Assembly: GCA_020635455.1 (NCBI GenBank)
Contig: JACJZT010000006.1
Span: 62,001 to 126,000 of the forward strand
DNA from: Flavobacteriales bacterium
GTDB taxonomy: Bacteria > Bacteroidota > Bacteroidia > NS11-12g > UBA9320
Direction: 5' to 3'
DNA length: 64,000 nucleotides
Shown: positions 45,701 to 60,700 of the stretch, piece after piece
Position numbering within the stretch: position 1 is the stretch's first letter
How the letters are laid out: each line of letters starts with the position of its first letter
Position numbers and translations under genes: made by a program
Notes under the pieces: generated by a model
Seen by the model: only the letters and a program-made list of their open reading frames with translations
Database searches by the model: none
Told to the model about the DNA's origin: nothing

Positions 45701-48700
45701 CGGTGAAATTGAAAACGCCATATTGCAACATCCTGATATTGTACAGGCATTTGTAAATGTTTTCGATGCCGAAAATTCCGGCAAACAATTGGTTGCCTAC
45801 ATCGTAAAGGCAAAAGATATCAGCACTCCGGATAAAGAGGAGTTCATTTCGAGTCTGAAAAAATTTATTTCAGGGAAAGTTCCTGAGTTTATGGTTCCTG
45901 TTTTTTGGGTAAGTCTGCCGGAATTACCCTTGACACCGAATGGTAAAGTTGATTCAAGGTCCTTGCCATTGCCGGATCTTACGGAAAATATTTCTCTGGT
46001 TTATCAGGCACCCGGTACTCAAATGGAGGAAGATGTTTGCAAGGTCTGGTCACGTTTGCTCGGTTTGGAAAAAATTGGGGTGTTGGACAATTTCTTCGAA
46101 CTTGGTGGGCACTCCTTACTTGCCATGACCCTTGTTTCCGATCTAAGTTCTGAACTTAACATTGATCTTCAGGTAAGAGACCTGTTTATGAACCCAACCG
46201 TACAGGAGCTGGCAATCTGTTTATCTGAAAAGTCAAACCTGCATAGGGTCTCCGAAATTAAACCGGCGATAAAACCTGAACTGATACCTTTGTCGTTCAG
46301 TCAGGAACGCTTATGGTTTATCGACAAACTTGAAGGTAGTTTGTCTTACCATGTTTCGGCTATTTTAAACATAAAAGGACCTTTAAATAAAGAAATTCTT
46401 GAAGCTGCCCTCAAAAGGATCGTGAGCCGTCATGAAATCCTCAGGACCGTGATCCTCGAAGAAGGAGGAAAGGCTTATCAAACGTTGTTAACATCGGAAG
46501 CCTGGAAACTTGAACTTCTTGACCCTTTGCGAACATCAAGATTTATTGCAGATGAAAAAGGCGGATTAAAAAGCCTTATCGAACGACCTTTTGACCTGAG
46601 TTCGGATTACATGCTCCGAGCCACTTTAATAGAACCGGACAAAAAGAACTGCAAATTGATCGTTACCATGCATCATATTTCTTCAGATGCTTCATCCCTT
46701 GCGGTTCTTGTTGATGAATTGGGCTATTACTACGAACAGCTGAGTTTTCAAAGTACAGACTTGCGTCCGCCTTTGCATTTGCAGTACAGCGATTATGCTA
46801 TTTGGCAGCGCAAGTATCTTTCGGGAGAAGTTCTGGAGCAAAAACTTGACTATTGGAAGAGCAAATTAAAAGGTGTTAGTCCTTTAAAACTGACCACCGA
46901 TTTTGAGCGTCCGGCAAAAAGAAGCAACAGGGGTTCACAAATCTATTTTTATATCGATCAAAGTCAGTCGCAGAAACTTTACAACCTTGCAAAACTCGAA
47001 AATGCAACTTTGTATATGACACTTATGGCGGTGTTTAAGGTTTTGTTAAACAAATACGCACGTCAACGAGACATTTGTGTTGGTTTCTCCATTGCTAACC
47101 GAACCCATAAGGAAATTGAAGATCTGATCGGTTTTTTTGTTAATACCATTGCACTTCGTACCGATGTGAATGAAGAAGACAGCTTCAGGTCCTTGCTTGG
47201 TCAGGTAAAGAAAAACACTCTTGAAGCGTATGAAAACCAGGAGGTTCCATTTGAAAAGGTTGTTGATGCAACCGTTGTGGAGCGGGATATAAGTCGAAGT
47301 CCGTTGTTTCAGGTGATGTTCGTTCTGGTAAATACGCCTGAGATTTCATCCTTAAAACTGGGTGACACCCAAATAGAAGTGCAGAATTATGAGGCGGATG
47401 TTTCAAAGTTTGATTTCAGCTTTTTTGTTAAGGAAACTTCAGGAGGATTAAAGTGTTCGGTGGAATATTCAGTAGACCTTTTTAAGCGTGAAACCATAGA
47501 ACAGGTAGCAGAACACTTCAGGGAATTAATACGCTCTGTTGTTGACAATCCAAATCAGAAGATCGGGTTATTGAATATGATATCGGCTGAGGAAGAGAAA
47601 AAGTTGTTGAAGACCTTTAATCTTTCTTCGGTTAAATATCCTCATGAACTTACTTTTGTTGATTTATTTGAAAAACAGGTTGAAAAAACACCTGATTCAA
47701 TTGCCCTGGTTTATGAGGATATCAGGATCACATACGCTGAACTTAATAACAGTGCTAACCAAATTGCTCATTATCTTCTCAGCCTGAAACTGGGTGAGAA
47801 TCCGATGATTCCTATAATTCTTGAAAGTGGTATACCAAGAATTCAGTCAATTCTTGGTATTTTAAAATCCGGAGCAGCTTACGTTCCGGTCGATCCTGAA
47901 AACCTGCTTGAAAAAATAAACTTCATTTTAGAAGATGTTCATGCAAAAATTGTCCTGAGTAACGCTGAATTCAGTGATACCTTAAAGCAAAACAAAAAGG
48001 TTAAGGTATTGAAGGTGGATGAGTTTATTGCAGGCAACACTGAGATGGCCGGAGATCCATCAAAAAAACCGTTGCCGGGTGATCTGATCTATGTGATCTA
48101 TACATCGGGCTCCACCGGTGAACCAAAAGGAGTTATGATCGAACACCGCTGCATCATGGATTACCTTTACGGTCTCGATCAAAGTTGCAACATCAATGGT
48201 TTTGGTTCTTATGCTTTTCTTCAATCGATCGCAACCGACCTTGGAAACACCATTTTATTCAGTGCACTGATCTCAGGCGGTGCCTTGCATCTGTTTAGCA
48301 AACAAGCCGCGTCAGACGCAGAACACCTTATACGATATTTTGATGAAAATAAGATCGATTGTCTCAAGATCGTTCCTTCACACTGGAATGCACTTAAAAC
48401 TGAAGATCGTATGTTGCTCCCTGAAAAACTGCTGATCTTTGGAGGCGATGTGCTGAGATACGATCTTGTGAATGAGATCAATGCCCACGGAAATGCATGC
48501 CAGATCATCAACCATTACGGACCTACAGAAACAAGTATTGGTAAACTCATCTTTAAAGTTGAACCGGATAAAAAATACAGAAGAAATATCCCAATTGGTA
48601 AGACCTTCTCAAATTCGAAGATTTATGTTTTGAATCGCAAACTTCAGCTTTGTCCTGTAGGTGTTCCGGGAGAACTGTTTATTTCAGGCGATGGTTTGGC

Positions 48701-51700
48701 CAGGGGATATTTGAACAATAAAGAACTTACGGATCAAAAATTCATTGACAACCCTTTTTCCAAAAACAAAAGTGAAAAGCTATATCGAACAGGAGACCTG
48801 GTTCAACTTACCGGAAAAGGGAATGTAATATTTCTCGGTCGTGTCGACAGCCAGGTTAAAATAAGAGGTTTCAGGATCGAACTGGGCGAAATCGAATCTG
48901 CCCTTCAGGATCTGGAAAGCATCAAACAGGCAGTTGTTTTGGCCAAGGAAGACCAGTTGCTCAACCGCCGACTTGTGGCGTATGTGCTGAAAAAAGAAGA
49001 TCATACAGCAACGGTTTCTGAAATTCAGGAAAGTTTACAGGAAAAATTACCTGAATACATGATACCCGCAACCTTTGTATTTATGGATAGTTTTCCATTG
49101 ACCCCTAATGGAAAAATCGAAAAAAGGGCATTGCCCGAGCCCGACTATTCCTCATCAGCGGATCAATATACTTCAGCCAGAAATGAAACTGAACTCGCAC
49201 TTACCCAGATTTGGCAGGAACTTTTAGATCTTGAGCAAGTTGGGATACACGATAACTTTTTTGAACTGGGAGGAGACTCCATCATTACCATTCAGTTGGT
49301 AAGCAGGGCAAGAAGGGTTGGAATTGAACTACAAGTCGATGATGTGTTTACGTATCAAACGATCGAGCGACTTTCTGCTTTGCTTGAGCATCGTTCTTCA
49401 TCAGACATACTTTCCCAAAACCGTGAGCCATTAACTGGTAATTGCGGTTTGTTGCCGGTTCAGCAATGGTTTTTTGAAAAAGACACTTCGAACCGTTCTC
49501 ATTTCAACCAAAGCATATTGCTAAAGATCGACAAGCGAATAGGTGTATCTGAACTTAAAGGAGCTTTTAAACAACTTAAAAATCAACACGATTCCCTGAG
49601 GTTTAAATATTTTCAGGACGACACCGGGAATTGGCGCCAGGCGTATGCCCATGATGAGAACGATTGTGTTTACCTTGAAGATCTGAGTATTGTTCAAAAG
49701 AATACTTTACCGGATGTTCTCGAAAAGAAATGCAATGAATATCAGAGATCTCTGCAGATCGAAAAAGCGGAGATCTTAAAAGTTGTGCTTTTCAAAACAA
49801 GCCATGAAGAGGAATACAACAGGGTACTTTTTGTAATACACCATCTTGCAACCGACGGAGTTTCATGGAGAATTCTGTTTGATGATCTTGAGATCCTGTT
49901 ATCAGCCTATTTAAATCAGGAGAAAGCAGCTTTGGGTCCCAAATCTGACTCTGTAAAGGATTGGTATGAAAACCTGGGTGCTTACCTGAACAGCGATCGC
50001 CTAAAAGCCCAATTGCCCTTCTGGAGAGCAAATCTTGCAAACAGAAATACCTTGCCTTACGACTTCCTTAAAGAAGGCGTGCTTAAAGTAAAGGATACCC
50101 AAAATATTGACTTAATCCTTGAACAGGACTTAACGGAAAAGTTGATCCACGAACTTCCTTCCTTCTTTCATGCCGAAATAGGAGAAATTCTGGTCTCAAC
50201 CCTGGCCATTGCCATGACAGAATGGTATGGCAAAAACGAAATAAGCATCGAGCTCGAGGGACATGGAAGAGAAAAGATCGGTAAAACAGATGTTTCACGA
50301 ACCATTGGTTGGTTTACCACACATTACCCGGTATGTTTGAAAACCGGTGAAGAAAGTATTCTAAACAACTTAAGGTCGGTAAAGGAACAACTTCGGAAGA
50401 TCCCTGACAAAGGTTTGGGATTCGGAGTGCTTAAATATCTTGGAAACCTTTCAGAATTTAAGGATACGGTTAAACCTGAGATCAAATTCAATTATCTGGG
50501 CCGACTCGATAATGTTCTCAAAGAAAGCAAATGGTTCAAGGTAAGCTCCGAATCTTACGGGAATCTAATGGACCCGGAAACCGAGGTTGAGGAAAAGATC
50601 AGTTTGATATGCAGTGTTTCTGAAGGTAAACTTCGTTTAAACTGGACATGTAGCAAGATCCATTTTAAACCAGAAACCATACGGTCCCTCTCGGATCGCT
50701 TTCTTCAAACCTTGCAAAACATTATTGCGTTGACAGAGGTTCGTTCTGCCGGTACGATACTCAAAACCCCTTCGGATTATGTATTGGGAGAAGAAATAGA
50801 ATACAGGGACCTGGACAGGTTTTTGATAGAGACCTTTAACAACAAACCAAGATATGAATCGCTTGAAGGACTCTACAGGCTTAGTGGTTTACAGCTTGGA
50901 ATGTTGTTTCATGAGTTGTACGATGGTGGGGGATATGTTAACCTTTTTTCATGCGACCTAATACAACCCGATTTGGTTGTTTTCAAGAAAAGTTGGGAGT
51001 ATATCTTAAAGAAACACAGTGTATTAAGGTCGGCTTTTTATCACAGCGAATTCAGCATTCCGGTTCAGGTCGTTTATAAATTCAACGGTGTTGATATTGA
51101 AGTATTTGATTATACAAAATACACAGGTGAAGAACTTGAAAATGAGTTGAAAAAATTTGAGATCAATGACAAAAAGAGAGGTTTTGACCTACGTACGGGC
51201 AGACTTCTAAGGGTTTCGCTTATTAAAATTTCGGCTGATAAATACAGGATGATCTGGACATCGCACCATTTGCTTTTTGACGGATGGTCCAGATTTATTA
51301 TCATTGAGGAATTTTTAAGGGCTTATGATGATCTTAAAGAAGGAAAGAAATTACAGTTTGATGCTGGTTTTCAGTTCGAAGAATACATACGTTACCTGGA
51401 AAAGATCCATAAGGAAGACGAAATTAATTTCTGGAAAACCTATTTGTCGGGTTTAACGGAATCAACACAATTTCCTTTTATCATAACCAACTCCGACCGC
51501 AATAAAGGCCTCGGAAAATACAAGAACATTACGCATCATCTCGACAGGTCCTTTTCACTGCGGATCCATGAGTTCTCACAAAAAAATAGATTAACTCTTA
51601 ACACAATTGTTCAGGGAGTGTGGGCATTTTTGCTTCACAAGTATTGTGGCCGCAACAATGTAGCATTTGGTATAACGGTTTCCGGACGACCTGCTGACCT

Positions 51701-54700
51701 TCCCGGTATTGAAAAAAGGGTTGGCTTATTCATAAATACCATTCCTCTACATTCCACTTTCAATGAAGAACTCTCTGTTGTTGACTGGCTTAATGGAATA
51801 ATCACCAATCAGGTTAATGCGCAGCGTTACCAGTTCACTCCATTGCAGGAAATTCAAAACGTGTCGGGTATCAAAGGCGATCTGTTCGACAGCATTCTGG
51901 TTTTTGACAATTACCCGGTTGACGAAGCCATTTCGGGTGAAGATCGAAAACTCAAGATCGAAAATCTGAAAGTGACCGAACAAACCAATTACCCAATGAA
52001 CGTAACTGTGGCCATGGGTAATTCGATTTCAGTTGATTTTATGATCAATTCTGACCTTATAAGAGATGAATTTGTTGAAGTTGTTTTCAGTAATTTTAAG
52101 AATGTTCTTGAACAATTTATTCTTAAAAGCACAGACAGAATTGGAAGTATAGAACTTCTTTCAGAAGATGAACATGAAAAGATCCTTGATCTTAATCCGA
52201 AGTTTGAACCGGATTTTTTACAACAAAATGTATTGGAGCGGATTGAAAAGCAAATATTCGAAAATCCTGATAGAACAGCCTTCATTTATGGAAAGGAAGA
52301 AATTTCTTATCTCGAATTAAAAAAACGTTCAGACCATCTTGCAAGCTACCTTTCTGCGAAAGGAGTCCAAAAGGATGAGATGGTACCGGTTATGATCGAA
52401 AGATCGATAGACTGGATCGTATCCGTACTGGCGATCTGGAAGGCAGGATCTGCCTTTGTACCGGTCGATATTGACTATCCCGAAGAGCGAATAAAATTTA
52501 TTTTAAACGACATAAATGCCAAAGTACTTTTGGTGCAAAAAGCGGAAGATGCAGGAAACTCCGTTCCGGATAATGTCGAAATCCTTGAAGTGGGTAACAT
52601 TGCAGATTCTGAAAAGGATCCTGAAATTAAAGTTCCGGACGCAAACCAGGTTGCTTATGTATTGTACACTTCAGGTTCCACCGGTTTCCCGAAAGGAGTT
52701 TTGGTTCAACACAGAAATTTGTCGAACTATCTTTTTAACAAAAAAATAAATTACCTTAATAATGAACAGAGCGGTCCGGCAACTTATATACATTTTGCAG
52801 CGACCTTTGACGCATCGATAACGGCAATGTTTTTGCCTTTGATACATGGCAGAACATCGGTAATATCTACTTTGAAAGGGACAGAAATATTTAAAGATGT
52901 GAATTTCCTTAAACATGCACCCTATGATTTTATCAAATTAACGCCGGCACATGTGGAGCTTATTGGGGAAAATTTCCTTAAGAACGACAAACCGGTAACC
53001 GGCAGACTGGTTTTAGGAGGTGAAGCATTGTTCGGCAATCATTTAAAGTATTTTGCTGAAAATAAGTACAATGTTGAGATCATAAATGAATATGGTCCTA
53101 CGGAGGCTACAGTTGGTTGCAGCATTTATAAATTAAACACATCCAAGCCCCTTCTTAATTTTTCAGGATCTGTATGGATCGGAAAACCTCTGGATCATAC
53201 CGAGATCTTTATTCTGAATACGGAAGGTAAAATTCAACCCATCGGACTTCCGGGCGAAATTTGTATATCCGGGGATTCTGTTACCAAAGGGTATTTGAAT
53301 CTGGAAGATCTTACAAAGAAGAAGTTTGTTGATCTTACTTTGATGAATGGCCATAGCAGGAAAGTATACAGAACAGGCGATGTTGGAAGATGGCTGCCGG
53401 AGGGTGAACTTGAATTTCTGGGAAGAAACGATGATCAGGTTAAATTAAGGGGTCACCGAATTGAACTTGGAGAGATAGAAACGCAAATATCAAATGTTTC
53501 AAACATCCGAACTTCAAAAGTTATGCTGGTAAGAAATCAGGAGGATACCGATGGATTCCTGAAAGCATTTGTACAAATTGACAAAGAGAAACTTCCTGTT
53601 CTTTCTTCATGCATACAGGTTGTCAATACTAAACATGAACTGGCCACTCACCTGACACTATTGCCGAATGGTTTACCACATTTTTCTACAGGTCAGGATT
53701 TGTCTAACCTACCTGATATTGAAACCAGCAGGGCCATTGGAGATTTTCTGAATAATATTGGCTTGAACAATAAGTCGGTGATTGTTGATCTGAACTGCAT
53801 GGATGGAGAAGCAGAAGTGATGTTCAGCATTACCGGTGCAGATCCTCAGGTACTTTCCATTGAACCTCATCCCGGAAATCTTGAAAACATTCAGGCCAAC
53901 CGTGAATTATATCAGGTCAAGGGTAAAATACTTCCTCTTGTTTTAAGCGATCGAAAAGAGAATATGTGCCTGGATATTACAAGTGTGAGTGAAACGAAAT
54001 TCCTTTTGGAGCCGGAAAATAAAAGTCTGAAATCATTTTCCGGAGCCTACGTTTTGAAACCTGAAGAGCTTCAGGCTTATATTGATTTTGCAAAACGTGA
54101 ACAAAAATTCAATGTATCGACTTTCACCATTTCAGATGTGATCAGAAATGAGAAATTAGATAAGATCGATCTGTTGAGCATTGGAAATAAGTACGCCACA
54201 CTTTCCATTTTAGGTGGAATTGAAAGGCAAGATTGGAAAAAAATTCAGAATATCTTAATTGAATCAAAGGGTACAGATCCGGATAATAAAGTACTTACTG
54301 ATCATTTGAAACTAAATGGGTTTGAGGTTAAATTTATTAAGCCGGCACAAAGTCAGGAAACGGGGCTAAATTATACATTCGCCTTCAAAGCCGATAAACC
54401 TTCTGAATTGGCTTTTGATGAACTTGTGACCCGAAAACTTCAGCAATGGGTACACCCTGTTGAACAGATCGGTTTGATCAAAAATGAACTTGAGCAAAAG
54501 TTGCCATCTCTCATGGTCCCTCCATCGATTGTTCTGGTCGATCGTTTCCCCTTAACCCTGAACGGTAAATTGGATTTGAAGGCTCTTTCGAAAATAGACG
54601 CGGAAATATTTAGCTCACTTAAGGCAAATGAAGAAGAACAAAGCGGCCTTGATCCTTTGGAAGCTTCACTGGTCCAAATCTGGAAGGATCTTTTGGAACT

Positions 54701-57700
54701 CAATTCCATAAGTATTCAAGATGATTTCTTCGAAATTGGCGGACATTCATTATTGGCCATCAGGCTGATCTCAGCTATACGAAAGGAGTTGAATATGGAA
54801 GTTTCAATGGCCGATGTTTTTGATCATTCAACCATTTCAAAACTTGCTTTAAAATTAAGATCAGAAAATAAGGAAACCTTTGTATTGCCCGCCGTGATTG
54901 CAGACAATAGGCCGGAGCACATTCCTTTATCCTACAGTCAGGAGCGATTGTGGTTCATCGACAACATTGAAGGTTCTACCCAATATCATATACCGGCCCT
55001 GTTCAGAATCAGAGGAAATCTGGATTTGTCAGCTCTTGAAGCTTCTTTAAAGGAAATTATTGATCGTCATGAAGTTTTAAGGACGGTATTGGTTGAAAAA
55101 GACGGTAAAGTGGAACAGGTCATTCAGCCCCCTGACAATTGGGAGCTGATCCAAATTGGTGTTTCAGGACCCGAATCAAAAAACAGATCGCCAGAGCAGG
55201 TATTATTGAACCTTGTTTCTATACCTTTCAACCTTTCTGAGGATTTTATGTTGAGGGCCCACATTCTGAAGTCGGGTAAAAATGAATACAGATTACTGGT
55301 AACCATTCACCATATTGCAGCGGACGGATGGTCGCTTTCCTTGTTTGTAAAAGAGATCCTGGAGCTGTATTCTGCCTATTCCGAAAAGAAGACCTCATCT
55401 CTGGATGCCGTTAAAATACAATATGCAGATTATGCGATTTGGCAACGAAAATATCTCAGCGGAGAATTTCTCGACCGAAAAATAGATTTCTGGAAAAGGA
55501 AGCTAAACAACGTTCCGGTTATGCAATTTCCTCTTGACTATGACAGGCCTGTAAATCGAACCACCAATGGAGCAAGGAGTCAATATTATTTCGAGAACCA
55601 ACTGCTTGAAGGTGTAAAGGAACTCAACAAGAAATATGGCACCACTCACTTCATAACCTTATTTACGGTTTTTAATATTTTGATAAACCGGTATACCGGT
55701 CAGGAAGACCTTTGCATCGGTACTCCGGTTGCAAACCGAAATTCTGCGGAATACGAAGATCTCATTGGTTTTTTTGTAAATACACTGGCTGTCAGAACAC
55801 GGGTAAGCAGCGACCGCAATTTCGATTCATTGATCTCAGAATGCAAAACGGAAGTTCTTGAAATGTTTCAACACGCTGATGTTCCATTTGAAAAAGTAGT
55901 GGATGCGGTGGTTGAAACCAGGGATCTAAACAGAAATCCCCTATACCAGATTTTGTTCTCGATGCAAAACAATCCGGAAATTCCGGAGATCAGGTATAAA
56001 GATGTTGAGATTGAGCTGGAGGAAATTGAACATAAAACGGCTCAATTGGATTTGATCCTGAATGTAACAGAACAGGTTGACGGTTTTGGTATATCGGTAG
56101 AATATTGTACGGATCTGTTCAAGCCTTCAACCATTGACAGGATCATTTCACATTTTAAAAATATCCTTTATGAAGTGATCCGAAATCCCAAACTCAGGGT
56201 TTCAGAGATTGAAATGCTTTCGGGGCAAGAAAAAGATCAGATCCTTAATATCTTTAACTTACCTGTTGAGCCACTTGACACAAAGGGTCCTGGTAACCTT
56301 GTAAGAGTTTTTGAAAAAATTGCTTTCGATGAACCGGAAAAGACCGCCATTGTATACAAAGATCAACGACTTACTTATGGTGAACTGAACCTTGAGGCCA
56401 ACCGGATCGCCAACCATCTTATCTCGCAAAAGATCGGTAAGGAAAACTATGTTCCGGTATGTCTTGAAAACGGACCCATGCAGATCATCGTCCTTTTGGG
56501 AATTTTAAAATCAGGTGCTGCTTATGTTCCTGTGGATCCTAACTACCCGGAAGACAGGGTCAGATATATTTTATCAGACTGTGGATCTAAAATGGTGATC
56601 ACCGCAAAGGATCATGCTGCTTTGTTTACGGTCGCACAAAACCTGTCTTTGTTACTGATCGATGAGGAACAAAATGCCATTGCCACAATGAGTTCGGACA
56701 ACCCGGAAACCAAAATTTCAGGTGATCAAACTGCATACATCATTTATACTTCCGGTTCAACCGGTGTTCCGAAAGGGGTTCTTGCAAGTCATAGCAACCT
56801 CTACAATTACATTATGCTGAACAAGGACTTTTACCTTGACAAGAACACCAATTCAACCGGTAGTTTCAGGCATTTGTCCTTTACTTTCGATGCTTCCCTA
56901 ACCGGTATCTTTATTTCCTTATCAAGTGGTAAGACCATAGTTATCAGTTCGGGGTCATCAGGTGAAATGTTTGAAGATGAGAATCTGCAGAATAATGCGC
57001 CGTACGACTTCATAAAGGTCACCCCTTCACACATTCCTCTTCTTAAGGAAAAACTTAGACTGAAAAATGGAAATTTACTGACGAAAAGAATTATCGTTGG
57101 TGGGGAGGCACTCACTTTTGGTCATGTCAAGCAATTAAAAGAAGCAAATGTAAACATCGAGATCTTTAATGAGTATGGTCCCACAGAAACCACAGTAGGT
57201 TGTGCCTTTTATAATTTTGAACTTAAAAATTCGGATAAACTGACCGGTAATTCCGTTTCAATCGGAAAGCCGATGAAAAATTGCAACCTGTATTTGCTGG
57301 ACAAGTCGATGAATCTGGTACCGGTTGGTGTGCCTGGAGAGATCTATATTGCAGGCGAGCAGGTTACAAAGGGATATCTTGGAAAACCTGAGTTGACGAA
57401 TGAAAAATTCGTAAAAAACCCCTTCAATGAGAAGGGGAAATTATACCGTTCCGGAGACATGGCCAAATGGTATGAAGATGGAAACCTTATCTTTTTAGGT
57501 AGAACCGACGATCAGATCAAACACAAGGGATACCGAATTGAGCTTGGAGAGATCGAAAACGCATTGCAATCAATTCCTGCGGTAAAGCAATCTGTTGTAA
57601 TGCTTAAGAAGGATTCTAAGGAACACGGTAAGCTGGTTTGTTATCTGGTGCCAGGTAAAGATTTTGAATTGAACATGGTCCGGAAAGAGCTTGCCGGAAA

Positions 57701-60700
57701 ATTGCCGGATTATATGCTTCCCGAACTTTGGAAAGAGATGGCAGAATTTCCACTGACCATCAACGGTAAAATTGATAAAACTGCATTGCCTGAAGTAGAT
57801 GTTCTTGAGCAAATTCAAAATAAATTCACTGCTGCCGGTAATGAGATCGAGGAAACACTCTGCAGGATTTGGGGAGATGTACTGGATATTGAAAAAGTAG
57901 GTGTTGAAGATAATTTCTTTGACCTTGGAGGCGATTCGATCGTTGTGGTTCAAATCGTAAGCCGGGTGAGAAAAGAGGGCTTTGAAATGAAAATTTCAGA
58001 TATTTTTTCTCATCAAAGCATTTCTAAACTGGCAGTTCTGTTATCCGTACGTAGCATTTCCGAATCGTCGGGAAGTGAAATGCAAAAGCCGGTTGGCGAA
58101 AGTGGAATGATACCGGTACAGCGTTGGTTCTTTAAACAAAATCACAAACACCCCGATCATTTCAACCAAAGGGTTTTGGTGAGTTTGATCAAAACCATTG
58201 ATAAGGATATGCTTGGAAAAGCACTCGATAAGATCGTCGAACAGCACGATGGTTTAGGATTCAGGTATGTCAGAAAAGAAAAGGATGTTCACCAGATCTA
58301 CGGAAATGCAAAGACTGAGGTATATACAGAAGATCTAAGCAAGATTGACCAAAAGGATCTTTCAGCAAAAGTTGAGGAAGTTTCGAATCGATATCAGAGT
58401 AGTCTCAATATAGAATTTGGCGATGTTTTTAAGGTGGTTCTTATGAGAACTCCCGAAACGGAAGATTTCAACCGTTTGCTGGTTGTAGTGCACCATCTGG
58501 TGATAGACGGGATTTCCTGGAGAATTCTTTTTGAAGACCTTAGTTTGCTGCTTGCAGCCGCTTTAGAAGGTAAAGATGCATCCTTTCCACAAAAGAGTTC
58601 CACTTTCAAAGACTGGTATTCCGAACTTGAACAATATTCCAAACAAGACGATCTTGATCAGGAGTCGAAATACTGGCAAAGGGTAAATCGTTCGTATGAA
58701 CCTCTGCCTTCAGATATGGACAATCCTCGTTCCGTGTTGATGGAAGATACTGAAACCATTGTTTTGGACCTCGAAAAAGAACTAACCGCGAACCTTTTAC
58801 AGAAAGTACCCGGAGTTTATCATACAGAGATCAATGAGGTGTTGCTAGCAGGGCTTTCTCAGGCATTTTTTCAAAAATATGGATTGAAAAATCTAAATAT
58901 TGGTGTGGAAGGTCATGGCAGAGAAGAAAGTATTGGTAAAGTTGATCTTAGCCGAACCTTGGGATGGTTTACAAGTATTTATCCGGTAAACATCGAAAAT
59001 GAGGAAACTGAAGATGAAGGTCAATTGCTTAAATCCGTTAAGGAACAATACAGAAAGATTCCCGGAAAAGGTTTGGGTTACGGCATTTTGAAACATATGT
59101 TGAATGCACCTGAATTAAATGACGGGGACCCTTGGGATATCATGTTCAATTACCTCGGTCAGGCAGACACAAATGCTGAAACATCCTCGCTTTTTAACCA
59201 GGCTCCTGAAAACGGAGGCAGTAACATCCATCCTCAAAACTATTTTTCGGGTAAGATACATGTTAATGCCATGGTTGAAAACGGTGTAATGAGTTTTAAA
59301 TGGACCTACAGTAAGCTCAACTATAAGGAGAAGAGTATACAGGAACTCACCGACCTTTTCAAAACAAACCTTTCGTCAATTGTGTCCCATTGCCTTGGTC
59401 AGGATAGAATTTATTTGTCAAAAACACCTTCAGATTTTAATCTTGGTTCAGAAATAGATTTCAGGTCCTTCGATGAGTTTCTGTTGGAACCTCACAATAA
59501 TGATCAAAACAGGTTATTGGATTTTCAGTCCATTCACGGTCTGTCAGGTTTGCAACAAGGTATACTCTATCATGGACTTTTCGATGAAAATACCGGCGCA
59601 TACATGGTGCAGTTTGAATGCGAATTTTTTGGCCTGAACCTCGAAGCTTTTAATGAAGCCTGGGAGTATGTCATACAACAGCACAGTGCTTTGCGTTCTG
59701 CATTCTATGCCGACAGGTTTTCGATTCCGGTACAATGTTTCTATAAAAAAGCCAAACTTCCGGTAGAACATATAGATCTTTCCGAAAAATCTGAGGAAGC
59801 TCAGGAAAATGAGATTCGCAACTATTGCCTGTCAGATTCTACAAAAGCCTTCGATTTCAGTAAGCCTCCTTTAATGCGGGTGGCTCTATTTAATCGTGGT
59901 TCAGGACAATATCACATGTTGTGGACATCCCATCACCTATTGTTTGATGGATGGTCGCTTCCGGTATTGATGGAAGAGTTCCTGAATGTATACGATAAGC
60001 TTTTCCTTCAGAAAAAGATCTTTTCAAAGCCGGAAGACAAATTTGAAGATTATCTGCAATATCTGGAAAGCAGAGACCGTAAAGAAGAAACAAAGTACTG
60101 GAGGAATTATACTTCAAAGTTGGATTCTCCAACTCTTTTACCCTTTGTAAAGGTTTCGGCGAACCGCAATGCGGGTATGGGAACCTATCGTTCCGAAATA
60201 CTTGAATTTACCAATGAAACGACCGGTAAAGTAAGAAATTTTGCAAAAAAGAACCGGGTGACGGTAAATACCATTATCCAGGGTGTATGGTCTGTTTTGT
60301 TGCATAAGTACACCGGCCAGGACCGCATTAGCTTTGGTGTTATTGTTTCGGGAAGACCCGATGACCTGTCAAATGTTGAAAACCGGGTTGGAATGTTTAT
60401 TAATACATTGCCACTAGTATCTGAATTGAATGAAGATACAAGCGTTTCAGAGTGGCTTTGGAATCTTCAAAGCGAGCAGGTCAATTCAAGAAAATATCAG
60501 TATTCTGCCCTTCATGAAATTCAGGCCATGACAGGTATTCAGGGAGACCTTTTCGACAGCATCCTTGTTTTTGAAAATTTCCCTGTGAGTAAAATTGTTG
60601 CTGAACAAAACTGGAGTCTGAAAGTTGAGGAAGTTAAAATAACTGAGCAAACCAATTATCCAATCACGCTAACAGTATCGGATACCGAAACTTTAAAGAT

